A DNA stretch of 37,511 nucleotides from Thermocrinis sp. (lineage in GTDB: Bacteria > Aquificota > Aquificia > Aquificales > Aquificaceae). This document shows, piece by piece, positions 8,018-17,037 of the stretch (positions within the stretch are counted from its first letter, which is position 1; each line of letters opens with the position of its first letter). The position numbers and the translations under genes were made by a program. The stretch is from assembly GCF_036781485.1 (NCBI RefSeq), contig NZ_DAIQAX010000011.1:4439-41949 (forward strand), written 5' to 3'. The notes below the pieces were generated by a model. It searched no databases and was not told where the DNA came from. It saw only the letters and a list, made by a program, of their open reading frames with translations.

Positions 8018-8878
8018 ATGAGAGTAGGATTTATAGGTTTGGGTGTGCTTGGCAAAACCATAGCCAAAAGATTGATATCTCAAGGTGTGGAGCTAATAGT
8101 TTGGAACAGGACTAAGGAAAAAGCACTTGATTTGGGAGTGGAAATTGCGGAAAGCCCTGCAATGCTAACCAAGATGGTAAATACTATAATGGTCATTCTC
8201 TTTGACTCTCAAGCAAGCGAAGAGGTAATATTTGGAGAAGGCGGATTGGTGGAAGGGGACCTAAAGGGGAAAACTGTAATAGACATGACCACTAACCACT
8301 ACGCATACGTGCAGAATGCATACAAAGAGCTAAAAGAGCTTGGCTGCAGCTACTTGGATGCGCCAGTGCTTGGCAGTGTAATACCAGCCCAAAAAGGGGA
8401 GCTTACTATACTTGTAGCTGGAGAAGAGGAAAGGTTTAGAGAGCACAAGCCACTTTTTGAGAAGTATTGTAAAAACATCTACTATGTGGGGCAAGCGGGT
8501 AACGCAACAAAGCTTAAACTCATAAACAACATAGTTTTGGGTGGGTTTATGGAAATTTTGGCGGAGGCTATAGCCATAGGAGAGCGGGCAGGCTTTAGCA
8601 AGGAGCTTATAATAGATGTGCTAAGCAATGGTGCAGGAAAGTCTTACATTCTGGATGTAAAAAAACAAAAAATTTTGGAAGAGGATTTTTCCACTCATTT
8701 TTCTGTGGAGCTCATACACAAAGACCTTCACTACGCCCAAGACCTTGTAAAAGATGTGGAAGGCTTTACCTTTGCCTTACAGAATATAAAAGAAGCTTAC
8801 GGACTTGCAAAGGCTATGGGTCTATCAAGCCTTGACTTTTCGGCAGTTTATAAAGCTTTCAAAGTCCCAAAAACCTGA
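8018..8878 (+). CDS. NAD(P)-dependent beta-hydroxyacid dehydrogenase (3-hydroxyisobutyrate dehydrogenase/GLYR family)
   Basis: This is a cytoplasmic oxidoreductase of 286 residues. The Rossmann motif GFIGLGVLG is at 4-12, the substrate-binding stretch DAPVLGSVIPAQKGELTIL at about 114-132, and the catalytic lysine lies in KLINN (K167). Members act on 3-hydroxyisobutyrate, tartronate semialdehyde, glyoxylate or succinic semialdehyde. The SVIPAQKG variant is closer to the glyoxylate/succinic-semialdehyde reductase branch, but I cannot fix the substrate. The 3' end overlaps purD tail to tail by 20 bp. Confidence 0.82.
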   Translation: MRVGFIGLGVLGKTIAKRLISQGVELIVWNRTKEKALDLGVEIAESPAMLTKMVNTIMVILFDSQASEEVIFGEGGLVEGDLKGKTVIDMTTNHYAYVQNAYKELKELGCSYLDAPVLGSVIPAQKGELTILVAGEEERFREHKPLFEKYCKNIYYVGQAGNATKLKLINNIVLGGFMEILAEAIAIGERAGFSKELIIDVLSNGAGKSYILDVKKQKILEEDFSTHFSVELIHKDLHYAQDLVKDVEGFTFALQNIKEAYGLAKAMGLSSLDFSAVYKAFKVPKT

Positions 8879-10124
8879 TAGCTCTGTCTCCTATATCTTT
8901 CCTGTAATGCATACCTTCAAAGTTTAGCTTTTCAACAGCTCTGTAGGCTTTGTTTTTAGCGTCTCTAATGTCTTTGCCCCACGCGCATACATTTAAAACT
9001 CTACCCCCTGCGGTTAAAAGCTTACCGTTTTCTATCTTGGTTCCACAGTGAAATAAAATGGCTCCTTCTTTTTGTGCTTCTTCTAAACCTTTAATTTCCT
9101 TGCCAACCTCTGGGTTATCAGGATAACCTTTACTTGCCAAAACTACACACAGAGCCCATCTATCATCCAGCTCCAGCTCTATCCTTTTCCCTTCGTAGAA
9201 GTTCAAAAGCTTTTCAAAGAAATCTCCCTTTATCCTCATAAGCAAAGGTTGTGCTTCTGGGTCTCCAAGCCTTACGTTAAACTCTAAAACCTTCGGACCA
9301 TCGGAAGTTAGCATCAGCCCAGCGTATAGAAATCCCCTGTAGTATATACCTTCCTTTGCAAGAGCTTTTAGGGTTTTTCCTATGATTTCTTTCCTTATTA
9401 GTTGCTCGGTCTTTTCGTCAATGAAAGGATTAGGAGAGTATGCGCCCATACCACCTGTGTTTGGCCCTTTATCTGAGTCCAAGAGTCTCTTGTGGTCCTG
9501 AGAAGTAGGCAAAGGGATATACTCTTCCCCATTGACCATAACTATGTAAGATCCCTCTTCCCCTTCCAAAAACTCCTCTATCACAACCCTTTCCCCAGCT
9601 TTTCCCAAAGCTTTTCTTACCATCAGAAAATCCACCGCTTCTATTGCGCTTTGCTCCGTTTTGCAAACTATGGCTCCTTTACCACTTGCCAGACCGTCCG
9701 CTTTAACAACCACAGGTGCGCCAAAATCTCTGATAAATCTTTTGGCTTTGTCTGGATCGTCAAAAACTTCAAAGTTTGCAGTGGGTATGCCGTGCTTTAG
9801 CATGAAATCTTTTGCGAATACCTTACTGGCTTCTAAGAGGGACGCTTTCTGCGATGGACCGAATATTCTAAGGCCCCTTTTCTCAAACTCATCCACTATA
9901 CCTTCCACCAGAGGAGCCTCGGGACCTACGATGGTAAAGTCTATACCCTCTTTCTGAGCAAAATCTGCCAGAGCTTTAACGTCGTTCGGATGAATATCTA
10001 CCTTCTTTGCACTAATCCCGGCGTTTCCTTTAGCCGCAAAAACCTCTTTAACCAGAGGACTCTGACCTATTTTCCAAGCTATGGCGTGCTCCCTACAACC
10101 GTTTCCTACTACCAAAACCTTCAC
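8859..10124 (-). CDS. purD: Phosphoribosylamine-glycine ligase
   Basis: It joins glycine to phosphoribosylamine with ATP in step two of purine synthesis. The 421-residue length is normal. Family features are the N-terminal VLVVGNGCREHAIAW, the ATP-grasp core with DGLASGKGAIV near 143, and the DHKRLLDSDKGPNTGGMGAYSP signature near 213-234. The start is GTG at 10124, with no Shine-Dalgarno but a -10-like TATAAT 8 nt away. It diverges from argS. Confidence 0.96.
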   Translation of the reverse strand: MKVLVVGNGCREHAIAWKIGQSPLVKEVFAAKGNAGISAKKVDIHPNDVKALADFAQKEGIDFTIVGPEAPLVEGIVDEFEKRGLRIFGPSQKASLLEASKVFAKDFMLKHGIPTANFEVFDDPDKAKRFIRDFGAPVVVKADGLASGKGAIVCKTEQSAIEAVDFLMVRKALGKAGERVVIEEFLEGEEGSYIVMVNGEEYIPLPTSQDHKRLLDSDKGPNTGGMGAYSPNPFIDEKTEQLIRKEIIGKTLKALAKEGIYYRGFLYAGLMLTSDGPKVLEFNVRLGDPEAQPLLMRIKGDFFEKLLNFYEGKRIELELDDRWALCVVLASKGYPDNPEVGKEIKGLEEAQKEGAILFHCGTKIENGKLLTAGGRVLNVCAWGKDIRDAKNKAYRAVEKLNFEGMHYRKDIGDRAIRFLGL

Positions 10125-10148
10125 GGATATTGATTATACTACAATATT
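10125..10148. promoter_or_regulatory. Overlapping divergent -10 elements, purD/argS
   Basis: Only 24 bp separate the purD GTG from the argS ATG. Minus-strand TATAAT (complement of 10133-10138) and plus-strand TATACT (10135-10140) overlap by four bases, and each ends 8 nt before its start codon. There is no ribosome-binding sequence on either side. Near-leaderless transcripts are inferred. Confidence 0.5.
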
Positions 10149-11804
10149 ATGAAAGACTTGATAAACCAAAGATTGCAAGAATTACTTTCAAAAAAATACG
10201 GTATTCAAGGTTTAGACCATACACTGGAAGCTCCAAAGGAAAAAAGTTTGGGAGACCTTGCCACTAACGCATGCTTTCTCTTGGCAAAGCATCTAAAAAG
10301 ACCTCCCAATGCCATCGCAGAGGAGGTAGCGCAAGAGCTTAGATGCAACGAGTTTGAATCCTACCCTTTGAGAGGCTTTATAAACTTTAGATTCTCCGAG
10401 AGTTATGTAAAAGATAAATTTAGAGAACTTTTAAAAACAGGGCAGTCTTACTTCTTTGAAAACGTAGGTAGAGGGAAAAAGGTGCAGATTGAGTTTGTTA
10501 GTGCCAATCCCACTGGACCTTTGCATCTTGGACACGGCAGGGGTGCGGTGGTAGGGGATGTGCTTTGCAGACTGCTAAAAGCCTTTGGCTTTCACGTGCA
10601 AAGGGAGTATTACATAAATGATGCCGGCAACCAAGCTCAACTTTTTGGCCTTTCCATACTTTACAGGCTCTACGAGCTGTTTGGTATAGAAGACGAGGAA
10701 TTAAAGAAGATGTTTGAAGAAGAAGGATACAAAGGATATTACATAAAGGAGCTTGCAAAGGATGCCAAAGCTTTCTATGGAGAGCAGATACTAAAAAAAG
10801 ATAAGCAGGAAGCTATAGAGCTTCTGAGTGAATATGGGATAAAACGGATGTTAGAAGACATAAAAGAGACTCTAAACCTTATGGGTGTGGTCTTTGACTC
10901 TTGGATAAGCGAAAGGGAAATACTCAAAAGCGGTCTTTTGCAGGAAGTTATTCGGAAGTTAGAAGATAAGGGCTACCTTTATCAACAGGATGGTGCTTTT
11001 TGGTTTAAAAGCTCAACCTTTGGAGATGACAAGGATAGGGTGTTGATAAGGTCCGATGGCACTCCTACATACTTTGCTGGAGATATAGCCTATCACTATT
11101 ACAAGTACAAAAGAGGTTTTGAGCAGGTTATAAACCTTTGGGGAGCAGACCACTGGGGTTATCTACCAAGGCTGAAAGGAGCTTTGAAGGCTTTGGACAT
11201 ACCAGAGAGCTGGCTTAAGGTGGAGTTCGTCCAAATGGTTAGACTGTTCTCACAGGGAAAAGAGATCCGTATGTCTAAGAGGACTGGAGAGTTTGTGACC
11301 CTTAAGGAACTTTTGGATGATGTGGGCGTGGATGCTGTTAGGTTTATCTTTCTTACAAAGCGCTCAGACACTCCCCTTGATTTTGATGTTGATTTGGTAA
11401 AGAGCAATACTGCGGAGAACCCTGTCTTTTATGTGCAGTATGCCCACGCTCGGATAAGGGGTGTGTTTAGAGAGGTTGGCAACAGGTTTGGAATAGACCC
11501 AGATAACGAAAAGTTGGAAGAGTGGATAAGTTTGTTGACTGATTCTCAAGGTATGGAGCTTATGAAAAAAGCTTTGTTTTTTAGGGATACTTTAAAGGAT
11601 GCAGCCCTTAACCTTACACCCCACATAATCGTATATGACCTGTTAGAAATATCCAAACTTTTCCACAACTACTACAACCATCACAGGGTAATAGTGGAAG
11701 ATAGGTCGGTTATGATGGGAAGGCTTGCGCTGCTGAAAGGAGTTGAAATTACTTTGAAGGCTATTTTAAATTTAATAGGAGTTAATGCACCCGAGCGAAT
11801 GTAA
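10149..11804 (+). CDS. argS: Arginyl-tRNA synthetase
   Basis: This class I synthetase charges tRNA-Arg. The protein has 551 residues. The N-terminal additional domain (about 1-100) is followed by SANPTGPLHLGHGRG with the HLGH signature at 126-129, a KMSK-type loop MSKR at 375-378, and the C-terminal DALR anticodon-binding domain with YAHARI near 433. Normal length for thermophiles. The SPOR-domain gene follows after 12 bp on the same strand. Confidence 0.97.
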   Translation: MKDLINQRLQELLSKKYGIQGLDHTLEAPKEKSLGDLATNACFLLAKHLKRPPNAIAEEVAQELRCNEFESYPLRGFINFRFSESYVKDKFRELLKTGQSYFFENVGRGKKVQIEFVSANPTGPLHLGHGRGAVVGDVLCRLLKAFGFHVQREYYINDAGNQAQLFGLSILYRLYELFGIEDEELKKMFEEEGYKGYYIKELAKDAKAFYGEQILKKDKQEAIELLSEYGIKRMLEDIKETLNLMGVVFDSWISEREILKSGLLQEVIRKLEDKGYLYQQDGAFWFKSSTFGDDKDRVLIRSDGTPTYFAGDIAYHYYKYKRGFEQVINLWGADHWGYLPRLKGALKALDIPESWLKVEFVQMVRLFSQGKEIRMSKRTGEFVTLKELLDDVGVDAVRFIFLTKRSDTPLDFDVDLVKSNTAENPVFYVQYAHARIRGVFREVGNRFGIDPDNEKLEEWISLLTDSQGMELMKKALFFRDTLKDAALNLTPHIIVYDLLEISKLFHNYYNHHRVIVEDRSVMMGRLALLKGVEITLKAILNLIGVNAPERM

Positions 11805-11816
11805 AAGGAAGGCAAA

Positions 11817-12380
11817 ATGAAAAAAGAGAGATTAGTAATTTTGTTAGGAACTCTCCTGGCTTTGATATTCTTTTCCATAGGTTTGAACCAATGGCTTAAA
11901 CAAAAAACTCCCGCTGAACTCCCACCAGTTGTAGTAGAGCCAAAACCAAAACCTGCGGAAGAAGCTCAACCCAAGGTTGAAGAAGCAAAACCTCCCGTGC
12001 AGGAGGAGCAAAAGGTTGAGACTAAGAAAGAGGATTTAATAGCAAAAAAGATAGAAGAGGAGAAAAAGAAAGAGAGCAAAAAGCAAATGGAGGATGAAAA
12101 AAAACAAAAACAATCCCCTGTTGAGCAAACAAATAACTTAAAAGCCCAAAAGGTTCAGGTGGAAAAAGAAAAAAAGGAGCATGTGATACAAATAGGAGCT
12201 TTTATTTATAAAGAAAACGCAGAGAAGGCGTTAAGCAAGGCTGAAAATATGGGCTATTCGGGAGAGATTGTAAGTGAAGATAAGTTTTACAAGGTGAGAG
12301 TGAAAGTGAGAACAGATAATATTAGAGCGGGGCTGAATAAACTAAAGTCTGCTTTTGGGAACGCAATAATTATACGATGA
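11817..12380 (+). CDS. SPOR-domain membrane protein
   Basis: This 187-residue protein is probably anchored in the inner membrane and binds denuded septal peptidoglycan. One N-terminal membrane segment (about 7-25) is followed by a long Lys/Glu/Pro-rich, partly coiled-coil periplasmic linker (about 35-120). The SPOR domain covers about 120-187 (HVIQIGAFIYKENAEKAL... and IVSEDKFYKVRV). A Shine-Dalgarno AAGGAAGG precedes the ATG. Its stop overlaps the next SPOR gene by 4 bp. FtsN/DedD-like roles in division are inferred from domain layout only. Confidence 0.8.
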   Translation: MKKERLVILLGTLLALIFFSIGLNQWLKQKTPAELPPVVVEPKPKPAEEAQPKVEEAKPPVQEEQKVETKKEDLIAKKIEEEKKKESKKQMEDEKKQKQSPVEQTNNLKAQKVQVEKEKKEHVIQIGAFIYKENAEKALSKAENMGYSGEIVSEDKFYKVRVKVRTDNIRAGLNKLKSAFGNAIIIR

Positions 12381-13519
12381 AACTTTTATCAGCTATTCTC
12401 ATACTATTTATTTTTTCATGCGCAAGTATCCAGCAGGAAAAAGATGTTAAAGGTTGGCAGTATTACTATGACCTGGGCGTGTCTTCTTTGCTGGTAAAGA
12501 ACTATTCGGAGGCTATAACTAACTTCTTTTTGGCTGCCCAGATGGCTCCTAATGAGCCTAAGGTGTGGAACTCCTTAGGAATGGCTTATATGGAGGTTAT
12601 GGAATACGATAAGGCTGAAAAGGCTTTTAAAAGGGCATTGGAGGTTGATAAAAAATTTACGGAGGCAAAACTAAACTTAGGAATACTCCACTTTAGGAAG
12701 AAAGATTACGAGAGGGCATTAAAGGAAATTAAGGAAACTCTTGACTATGAGGCTTTTCCTAACAAGCACGTAGCCTTTTACTATTTGGCAAGAATATACA
12801 AGGTTTTAGAAAACCAAGCTCTTTACTTTGAGAACTTAAAAAAAGCAACTATTTACAACCCTATGTTTTTAGATGCTCAATTTGAACTTGCTAATGCCTA
12901 TCAAGAAATAGGAGACTACAGATCCGCTCTGGATGTTTATAGAAATCTTGTTAGCAACGGTGTAAATAATCCGCAAATAGAGCTCAACATGGCTTGGCTG
13001 ATGTTCTACCTGGGAGACTATGAAAATGCTAAGCTTTACGTAAGAAGAATAATAGAGAACAAACAAGCAGAGGCAAATTTAAAAACACAGGCTTATAATT
13101 TGCTTAGCCAAATTTTGATCAAAGAGCAAGAAAGGTTGATCAGCAAGGCTAAAGCTCAGGAAGAACTTACAGAAAAGCCAGACTTGAGTCAAAACCCTCA
13201 AGATCTTCAGAAAAAGGATATACCTAAGGAAGAGCCAGTGGCTGCCAAAAGTCCTCAGGGCAGTCAAACACCAGATAAGAGCACCCAGCCCAAAGAAAAG
13301 GTTATAAGAATACAATTGGGAGCTTTTTCTTCTGAGGATAGGGCTAAAGCGTGGAAAGAAAAATTGGAAAGAGAGAAAGGTGTTAGGGATTTAGTAATTG
13401 TGGAACAGCTTGGGATATACAAAGTGCTTTACGGAAATTTCAAAAACAGAGCTGAGGCGAAGTATCACCTAGAGAAACTTAGGACTTACAACATATACGG
13501 TTTTATAGTTCAGGAATAA
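12377..13519 (+). CDS. TPR-repeat lipoprotein with C-terminal SPOR domain
   Basis: This 380-residue predicted lipoprotein has the N-terminal signal MKLLSAILILFIFSC with lipid-modified C15. At least four tetratricopeptide repeats occupy about 28-240 (motifs such as PKVWNSLGMAYMEVMEYDKAEKAFKRAL, paraphrased by position 56-83). A low-complexity linker with Pro/Lys/Gln (about 255-305) leads to a SPOR domain (about 310-380; IRIQLGAFSSEDRA). It overlaps the preceding SPOR gene (ATGA), so the pair forms a small cell-envelope or division operon. The stop directly abuts hisB, which lies on the other strand. Confidence 0.82.
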   Translation: MKLLSAILILFIFSCASIQQEKDVKGWQYYYDLGVSSLLVKNYSEAITNFFLAAQMAPNEPKVWNSLGMAYMEVMEYDKAEKAFKRALEVDKKFTEAKLNLGILHFRKKDYERALKEIKETLDYEAFPNKHVAFYYLARIYKVLENQALYFENLKKATIYNPMFLDAQFELANAYQEIGDYRSALDVYRNLVSNGVNNPQIELNMAWLMFYLGDYENAKLYVRRIIENKQAEANLKTQAYNLLSQILIKEQERLISKAKAQEELTEKPDLSQNPQDLQKKDIPKEEPVAAKSPQGSQTPDKSTQPKEKVIRIQLGAFSSEDRAKAWKEKLEREKGVRDLVIVEQLGIYKVLYGNFKNRAEAKYHLEKLRTYNIYGFIVQE

Positions 13520-14098
13520 CTATAAACATCCTTTTGTGGAGGGGATTTCTCCTCCAACCAAGGATACCGCCTGTTTTAAAGACAGAGCAAAGGCCTTAAA
13601 GCAAGCTTCCGCTATGTGATGAAGTATTCTTCCAGAAAGGACCTTTATATGCAAAGTGCTTTTGGATTCTAAGGCGAAGCCTTTAAAAAACTCCCATATT
13701 AACTCAAAGTCAAAGTCTGTGATCTTCCCTCGTAAACCCAGGTCATCGTAAAAGAAAAGGGGTCTGCCGGAGATGTCTATACTACAAAGCACCAGAGCTT
13801 CGTCCATAGGAATTATGCTGTATCCGTATCTTTGAATACCCTTTTTGTCTCCCAAGGCTTCAAACACTGCCATTCCTAAGGTAATCCCCACGTCTTCCAC
13901 CGTGTGGTGGTAAGATACGTGAATGTCTCCTTTGGCTTTTAGGTTTAAGTCAAATCTTCCGTGTTTGGCAAAGGATTCTACCATGTGAGTTAAAAAACCT
14001 ATAGGTGTATCCACTTTGAAAAGCCCGCTACCATCCAAGTCAATTTCAAGCTCTACCGTTGTTTCTTTGGTTTCTCTTAAAATTTTGGATTTCCTCAT
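13520..14098 (-). CDS. hisB: Imidazoleglycerol-phosphate dehydratase
   Basis: It dehydrates imidazole glycerol phosphate to imidazole acetol phosphate in histidine synthesis. The 192 residues match the monofunctional enzyme without the N-terminal phosphatase domain. The two Mn-binding HHxxE clusters are seen: HHTVED (H64, H65, E68) and HHIAEA (H160, H161, E164). It diverges from serS across a palindromic -10 element and meets the SPOR lipoprotein gene with no intergenic base. Confidence 0.96.
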   Translation of the reverse strand: MRKSKILRETKETTVELEIDLDGSGLFKVDTPIGFLTHMVESFAKHGRFDLNLKAKGDIHVSYHHTVEDVGITLGMAVFEALGDKKGIQRYGYSIIPMDEALVLCSIDISGRPLFFYDDLGLRGKITDFDFELIWEFFKGFALESKSTLHIKVLSGRILHHIAEACFKAFALSLKQAVSLVGGEIPSTKGCL

Positions 14099-14124
14099 CT
14101 TTGCTTATTATAATAAATTTCTCT
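14099..14124. promoter_or_regulatory. Perfectly palindromic -10 element shared by hisB and serS
   Basis: The 26-bp gap contains the 12-bp perfect palindrome TTATTATAATAA (14105-14116). It gives consensus TATAAT on both strands: 14109-14114 on +, 10 nt before the serS ATG, and 14112-14107 on -, 8 nt before the hisB ATG. No Shine-Dalgarno is present. A bidirectional, near-leaderless promoter is inferred. Confidence 0.55.
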
Positions 14125-15405
14125 ATGCTTGACATAGAGGCTATAAGAAAACAGCCCGATCTGATCAAAGACAGACTGCGATTGAGGAAGGAAGACTATG
14201 TAGAGTTAGTGGATAAAATACTTGAGTTTGACGGGAAGAGAAGAGACATTCTAAAAGAGTTAGAATCTCTTCGGGCTGAGAGGAACAGACTAAGCAAAGA
14301 GATAGGAAAGCTAAGGTCTCAGGGTCAAAATACGGAAAGCACTGAAGCAAGAGTAAGGGAAATTAGGGAAAAAATAGAAAGGCTTGAGGATGAGCTTTCT
14401 GAAGTTGAAGGAAAGCTTAGGGATACTATGCTTTTTTTACCTAATCTGCCACACAAGAGCGTTCCCTTTGGAAAGGACGAGTCAGAAAATGTAGAAGTTA
14501 GAAGATGGGGAACACCGAGGGAGTTTGACTTTGAACCAAGGGCTCACTACGAGATAGGAGAACTCCTGGGCATATTGGATTTTGAACGGGGTGCTAATTT
14601 GGCTGGGAGTCGTTTTACGGTTATGTGGGGCTGGGGGGCTAAGCTGGAAAGGGCACTTATAAACTTTATGTTAGACTTTCACACAAGCAGAGGCTACAAA
14701 GAAGTTTGGGTTCCCCATCTGGTAAAGCCAGAAATACTTCAGGGCACGGGCCAGCTACCTAAGTTTGAAGAGGATGTTTATAAGTGTGAATGGGATAACC
14801 TTTACCTAATACCTACTGCAGAGGTGCCCCTTACCAATCTCTTTAGAGATCAGATCCTTGAAGAGAAAGACCTGCCCATATACCTAACAGCTTACACTCC
14901 TTGCTACAGAAGGGAAGCGGGAGCCTACGGCAAAGACATAAGAGGCATAATAAGACAGCATCAGTTTGATAAAGTGGAGCTTGTGAAGATAGTTCATCCA
15001 GAGAAGTCAGATGAGGAGCTGGAAAAGCTAACTGCAGATGCGGAAGAAGTTTTAAAACTGCTTGGACTTCCATACAGAGTTGTGATGCTATGCACGGGAG
15101 ATTTAGGTTTTGCCTCTGCCAAGACTTACGACATAGAGGTGTGGTTTCCGTCCCAGAAAAAATACAGAGAGATCTCCTCCTGCTCCAACTGCACCGACTT
15201 TCAGGCAAGACGTATGAATACAAGGTTCAAAGACTCCTCTGGAAGAAACAGATTTGTCCATACTCTGAACGGCTCGGGTTTGGCAGTGGGAAGAACTCTC
15301 GCAGCCATACTGGAGAACTACCAGCAAAAGGACGGTTCGGTGATCATTCCTGAAGTTCTTAGAGACTACCTTAAGGCGGATGTAATAAAACCAGATGGAG
15401 CTTGA
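14125..15405 (+). CDS. serS: Seryl-tRNA synthetase
   Basis: This class II synthetase charges tRNA-Ser and tRNA-Sec. It has 426 residues from the ATG at 14125. The frame is open from 14059, but that start would lie in hisB, while the true family N-terminus is MLDIEAIRKQPDLIK. The N-terminal antiparallel coiled-coil arm covers about 25-105. Motif 2 (YRREAGAYGKDIRGIIRQHQF) is near 263 and motif 3 (GSGLAVGRTLAAILEN) near 383. The next gene begins inside its last codons. Confidence 0.97.
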   Translation: MLDIEAIRKQPDLIKDRLRLRKEDYVELVDKILEFDGKRRDILKELESLRAERNRLSKEIGKLRSQGQNTESTEARVREIREKIERLEDELSEVEGKLRDTMLFLPNLPHKSVPFGKDESENVEVRRWGTPREFDFEPRAHYEIGELLGILDFERGANLAGSRFTVMWGWGAKLERALINFMLDFHTSRGYKEVWVPHLVKPEILQGTGQLPKFEEDVYKCEWDNLYLIPTAEVPLTNLFRDQILEEKDLPIYLTAYTPCYRREAGAYGKDIRGIIRQHQFDKVELVKIVHPEKSDEELEKLTADAEEVLKLLGLPYRVVMLCTGDLGFASAKTYDIEVWFPSQKKYREISSCSNCTDFQARRMNTRFKDSSGRNRFVHTLNGSGLAVGRTLAAILENYQQKDGSVIIPEVLRDYLKADVIKPDGA

Positions 15406-15928
15406 AGTTAGCAATCTACCTTCCGAAGAGCTATACAAACTTATAACCGAGTGGGTTGCACCAAGGCCCATAGCGTGGGTATCCACCATAAATAAAAACG
15501 GGACTATAAACTTAGCTCCTTTCAGCTTTTTTAACCTCGTGTGCGACGAACCGCCCGTGATTATGCTTTCTATTAGTAAAAGAGAAGATGGAACACGAAA
15601 GGATACAGCGAGGAATATTTTAGATGTTGGCGAGTTTGTAGTAAATTTTGCAGAATGGAATCTTTTGGAAAAGGTAAAACTCACAGGAAAAGAGTTCCCA
15701 CCCTCTGTTAGCGAGCTTGAACTGGCTGGGCTTACTCCCGAACCTTCAAAAGAGGTAAAGCCACCGAGAGTTAAAGAGTCTCCAGCAAGCTTTGAATGCA
15801 AGCTTATAAAGCACATGGAGCTGTTTAATTACGACGTTATATTTGGTGAAGTGGTATTTTTGGTGGTAAGGAGAGAATGCGTTAGGAGGGTAGGAAGGAT
15901 AGGAGAGGGTTTTTGTAGATGTGATTGA
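15395..15928 (+). CDS. Flavin reductase-like FMN-binding protein, short C-terminus
   Basis: This 177-residue protein belongs to the flavin_reduct split-barrel family: WVAPRPIAWVSTINKNGTINLAPFSFFN (positions 17-44) is its FMN-binding signature, and NFAEWNL and the GLTPEPSKEVKPPRV region follow. Members reduce or bind FMN; the partner is unknown. The ATG overlaps serS by 11 bp. The end is odd: after EVVFLVV the sequence turns into an Arg/Cys-rich tail (RRECVRRVGRIGEGFCRCD), where relatives usually have a longer stretch before a GRLGG-type motif. A small deletion or a frameshift is possible. Confidence 0.72.
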   Translation: MELEVSNLPSEELYKLITEWVAPRPIAWVSTINKNGTINLAPFSFFNLVCDEPPVIMLSISKREDGTRKDTARNILDVGEFVVNFAEWNLLEKVKLTGKEFPPSVSELELAGLTPEPSKEVKPPRVKESPASFECKLIKHMELFNYDVIFGEVVFLVVRRECVRRVGRIGEGFCRCD

Positions 15929-16051
15929 ACCGTACTTCTAAACCGCTGTTAAAGCTAAGGCTGTCATGAGCTTGTTATGAATTGTCTTTTCCGTAGAACA
16001 AAACAAACTTTAACTCTGACAAAATACGTATGAAAGTTTAACTTTATTTCT
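15929..16051. other. Intergenic region upstream of nadA
   Basis: This 123-bp gap holds no ORF or RNA gene that I can support. It contains AAACTTT (about 16005-16011) facing AAAGTTT (about 16033-16039), a weak inverted repeat 20-odd bases apart just before nadA, which could be an operator. The nadA ATG lacks a clear Shine-Dalgarno sequence. Confidence 0.3.
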
Positions 16052-17020
16052 ATGATTACCTTTGAACTTGCAAAGGAGGAGAGCTTAGACAATAGGCAGA
16101 TAAAGGAGCTTCAAGAGGAAATCAGAGCTTTGGCAAAGCAGAAAAATGCTGTCATACTCTCCCATTACTACCAAAGGCCTGAAGTGCAGGACATAGCGGA
16201 CTTTGTGGGAGACTCTTTGGAACTTTCCAGGAAGGCGAGCCAGACAGATGCAGATATTATTCTCTTTTGCGGTGTTAGGTTTATGTGCGAAACTGCCAAA
16301 ATTCTAAACCCTACAAAGAAAGTTTTACATCCCAATCCCGAGTCGGGCTGTCCTATGGCTGATATGATAACCGCAAAGCAGGTGCTGAAATTAAAAGAGG
16401 AACATCCGGATGCAGAAGTAGTGGCTTATGTAAATACTACCGCAGAAGTTAAGGCGGTTTCTGATGTTTGCGTAACATCAGCCAATGCGGTAAAGGTGGT
16501 AAAAAAATTGGAAAGTAAAAAGATTATCTTCATACCAGACCAAGCCCTTGGTAATTGGGTGAAAAAACACGTGCCAGAGAAGGAATTTGTAATCTGGCAG
16601 GGCTTTTGCCCTCCTCACTTTGAGTTTACCGCAAGGGAGCTACAAAAGCTAAAAGAAAAATATCCAGATGCTAAAGTGGCAGTCCATCCAGAGTGTCACC
16701 AAAAGGTTATTGAAATGGCAGACTTTGTAGGCTCAACCTCCCAGATAATAAACTACGCCACCACCTGCGACGCAGACAAGGTTATAGTTATCACAGAAGT
16801 TGGGCTAAAACATACCCTTATGAAGAAAAACCCAAACAAAGAATACATATTCCCAGAGTCTATGAATTATTGCGGAACAGTTTATTGTTGCACCATGAAA
16901 GCTATAAATTTACCCCTTGTCTATAAAACCCTAAAGGAAGAGATAAACGAAGTGATCCTTCCAGAGGACATCATAGAAAAAGCAAAAAGACCTTTGGAAA
17001 GAATGCTTGAGCTAAGTTAG
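16052..17020 (+). CDS. nadA: Quinolinate synthase
   Basis: It condenses iminoaspartate with dihydroxyacetone phosphate to quinolinate in de novo NAD synthesis and carries an oxygen-sensitive [4Fe-4S] cluster. The 322-residue length is in the family range. Expected cluster ligands are visible at C79 (RFMCETAKIL), C186 (WQGFCPPHF) and C279 (VYCCTMKAIN). The HYYQRPEVQDIADFVGDSL motif at 38-56 is typical. It stands alone between a flavin-reductase-like gene and the iron module. Confidence 0.96.
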   Translation: MITFELAKEESLDNRQIKELQEEIRALAKQKNAVILSHYYQRPEVQDIADFVGDSLELSRKASQTDADIILFCGVRFMCETAKILNPTKKVLHPNPESGCPMADMITAKQVLKLKEEHPDAEVVAYVNTTAEVKAVSDVCVTSANAVKVVKKLESKKIIFIPDQALGNWVKKHVPEKEFVIWQGFCPPHFEFTARELQKLKEKYPDAKVAVHPECHQKVIEMADFVGSTSQIINYATTCDADKVIVITEVGLKHTLMKKNPNKEYIFPESMNYCGTVYCCTMKAINLPLVYKTLKEEINEVILPEDIIEKAKRPLERMLELS

Positions 17021-17037
17021 TAATAAGTTCAGTTATT

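Noticed and set aside
14843..15223. 126-codon minus-strand frame in serS
   Set aside because: Antisense to the conserved SerS catalytic core.
15103..15816. 237-codon minus-strand frame over the end of serS and the flavin-reductase gene
   Set aside because: It is antisense to two genes with clear family motifs, has low-complexity Ser/Phe-rich sequence and no recognisable domain.
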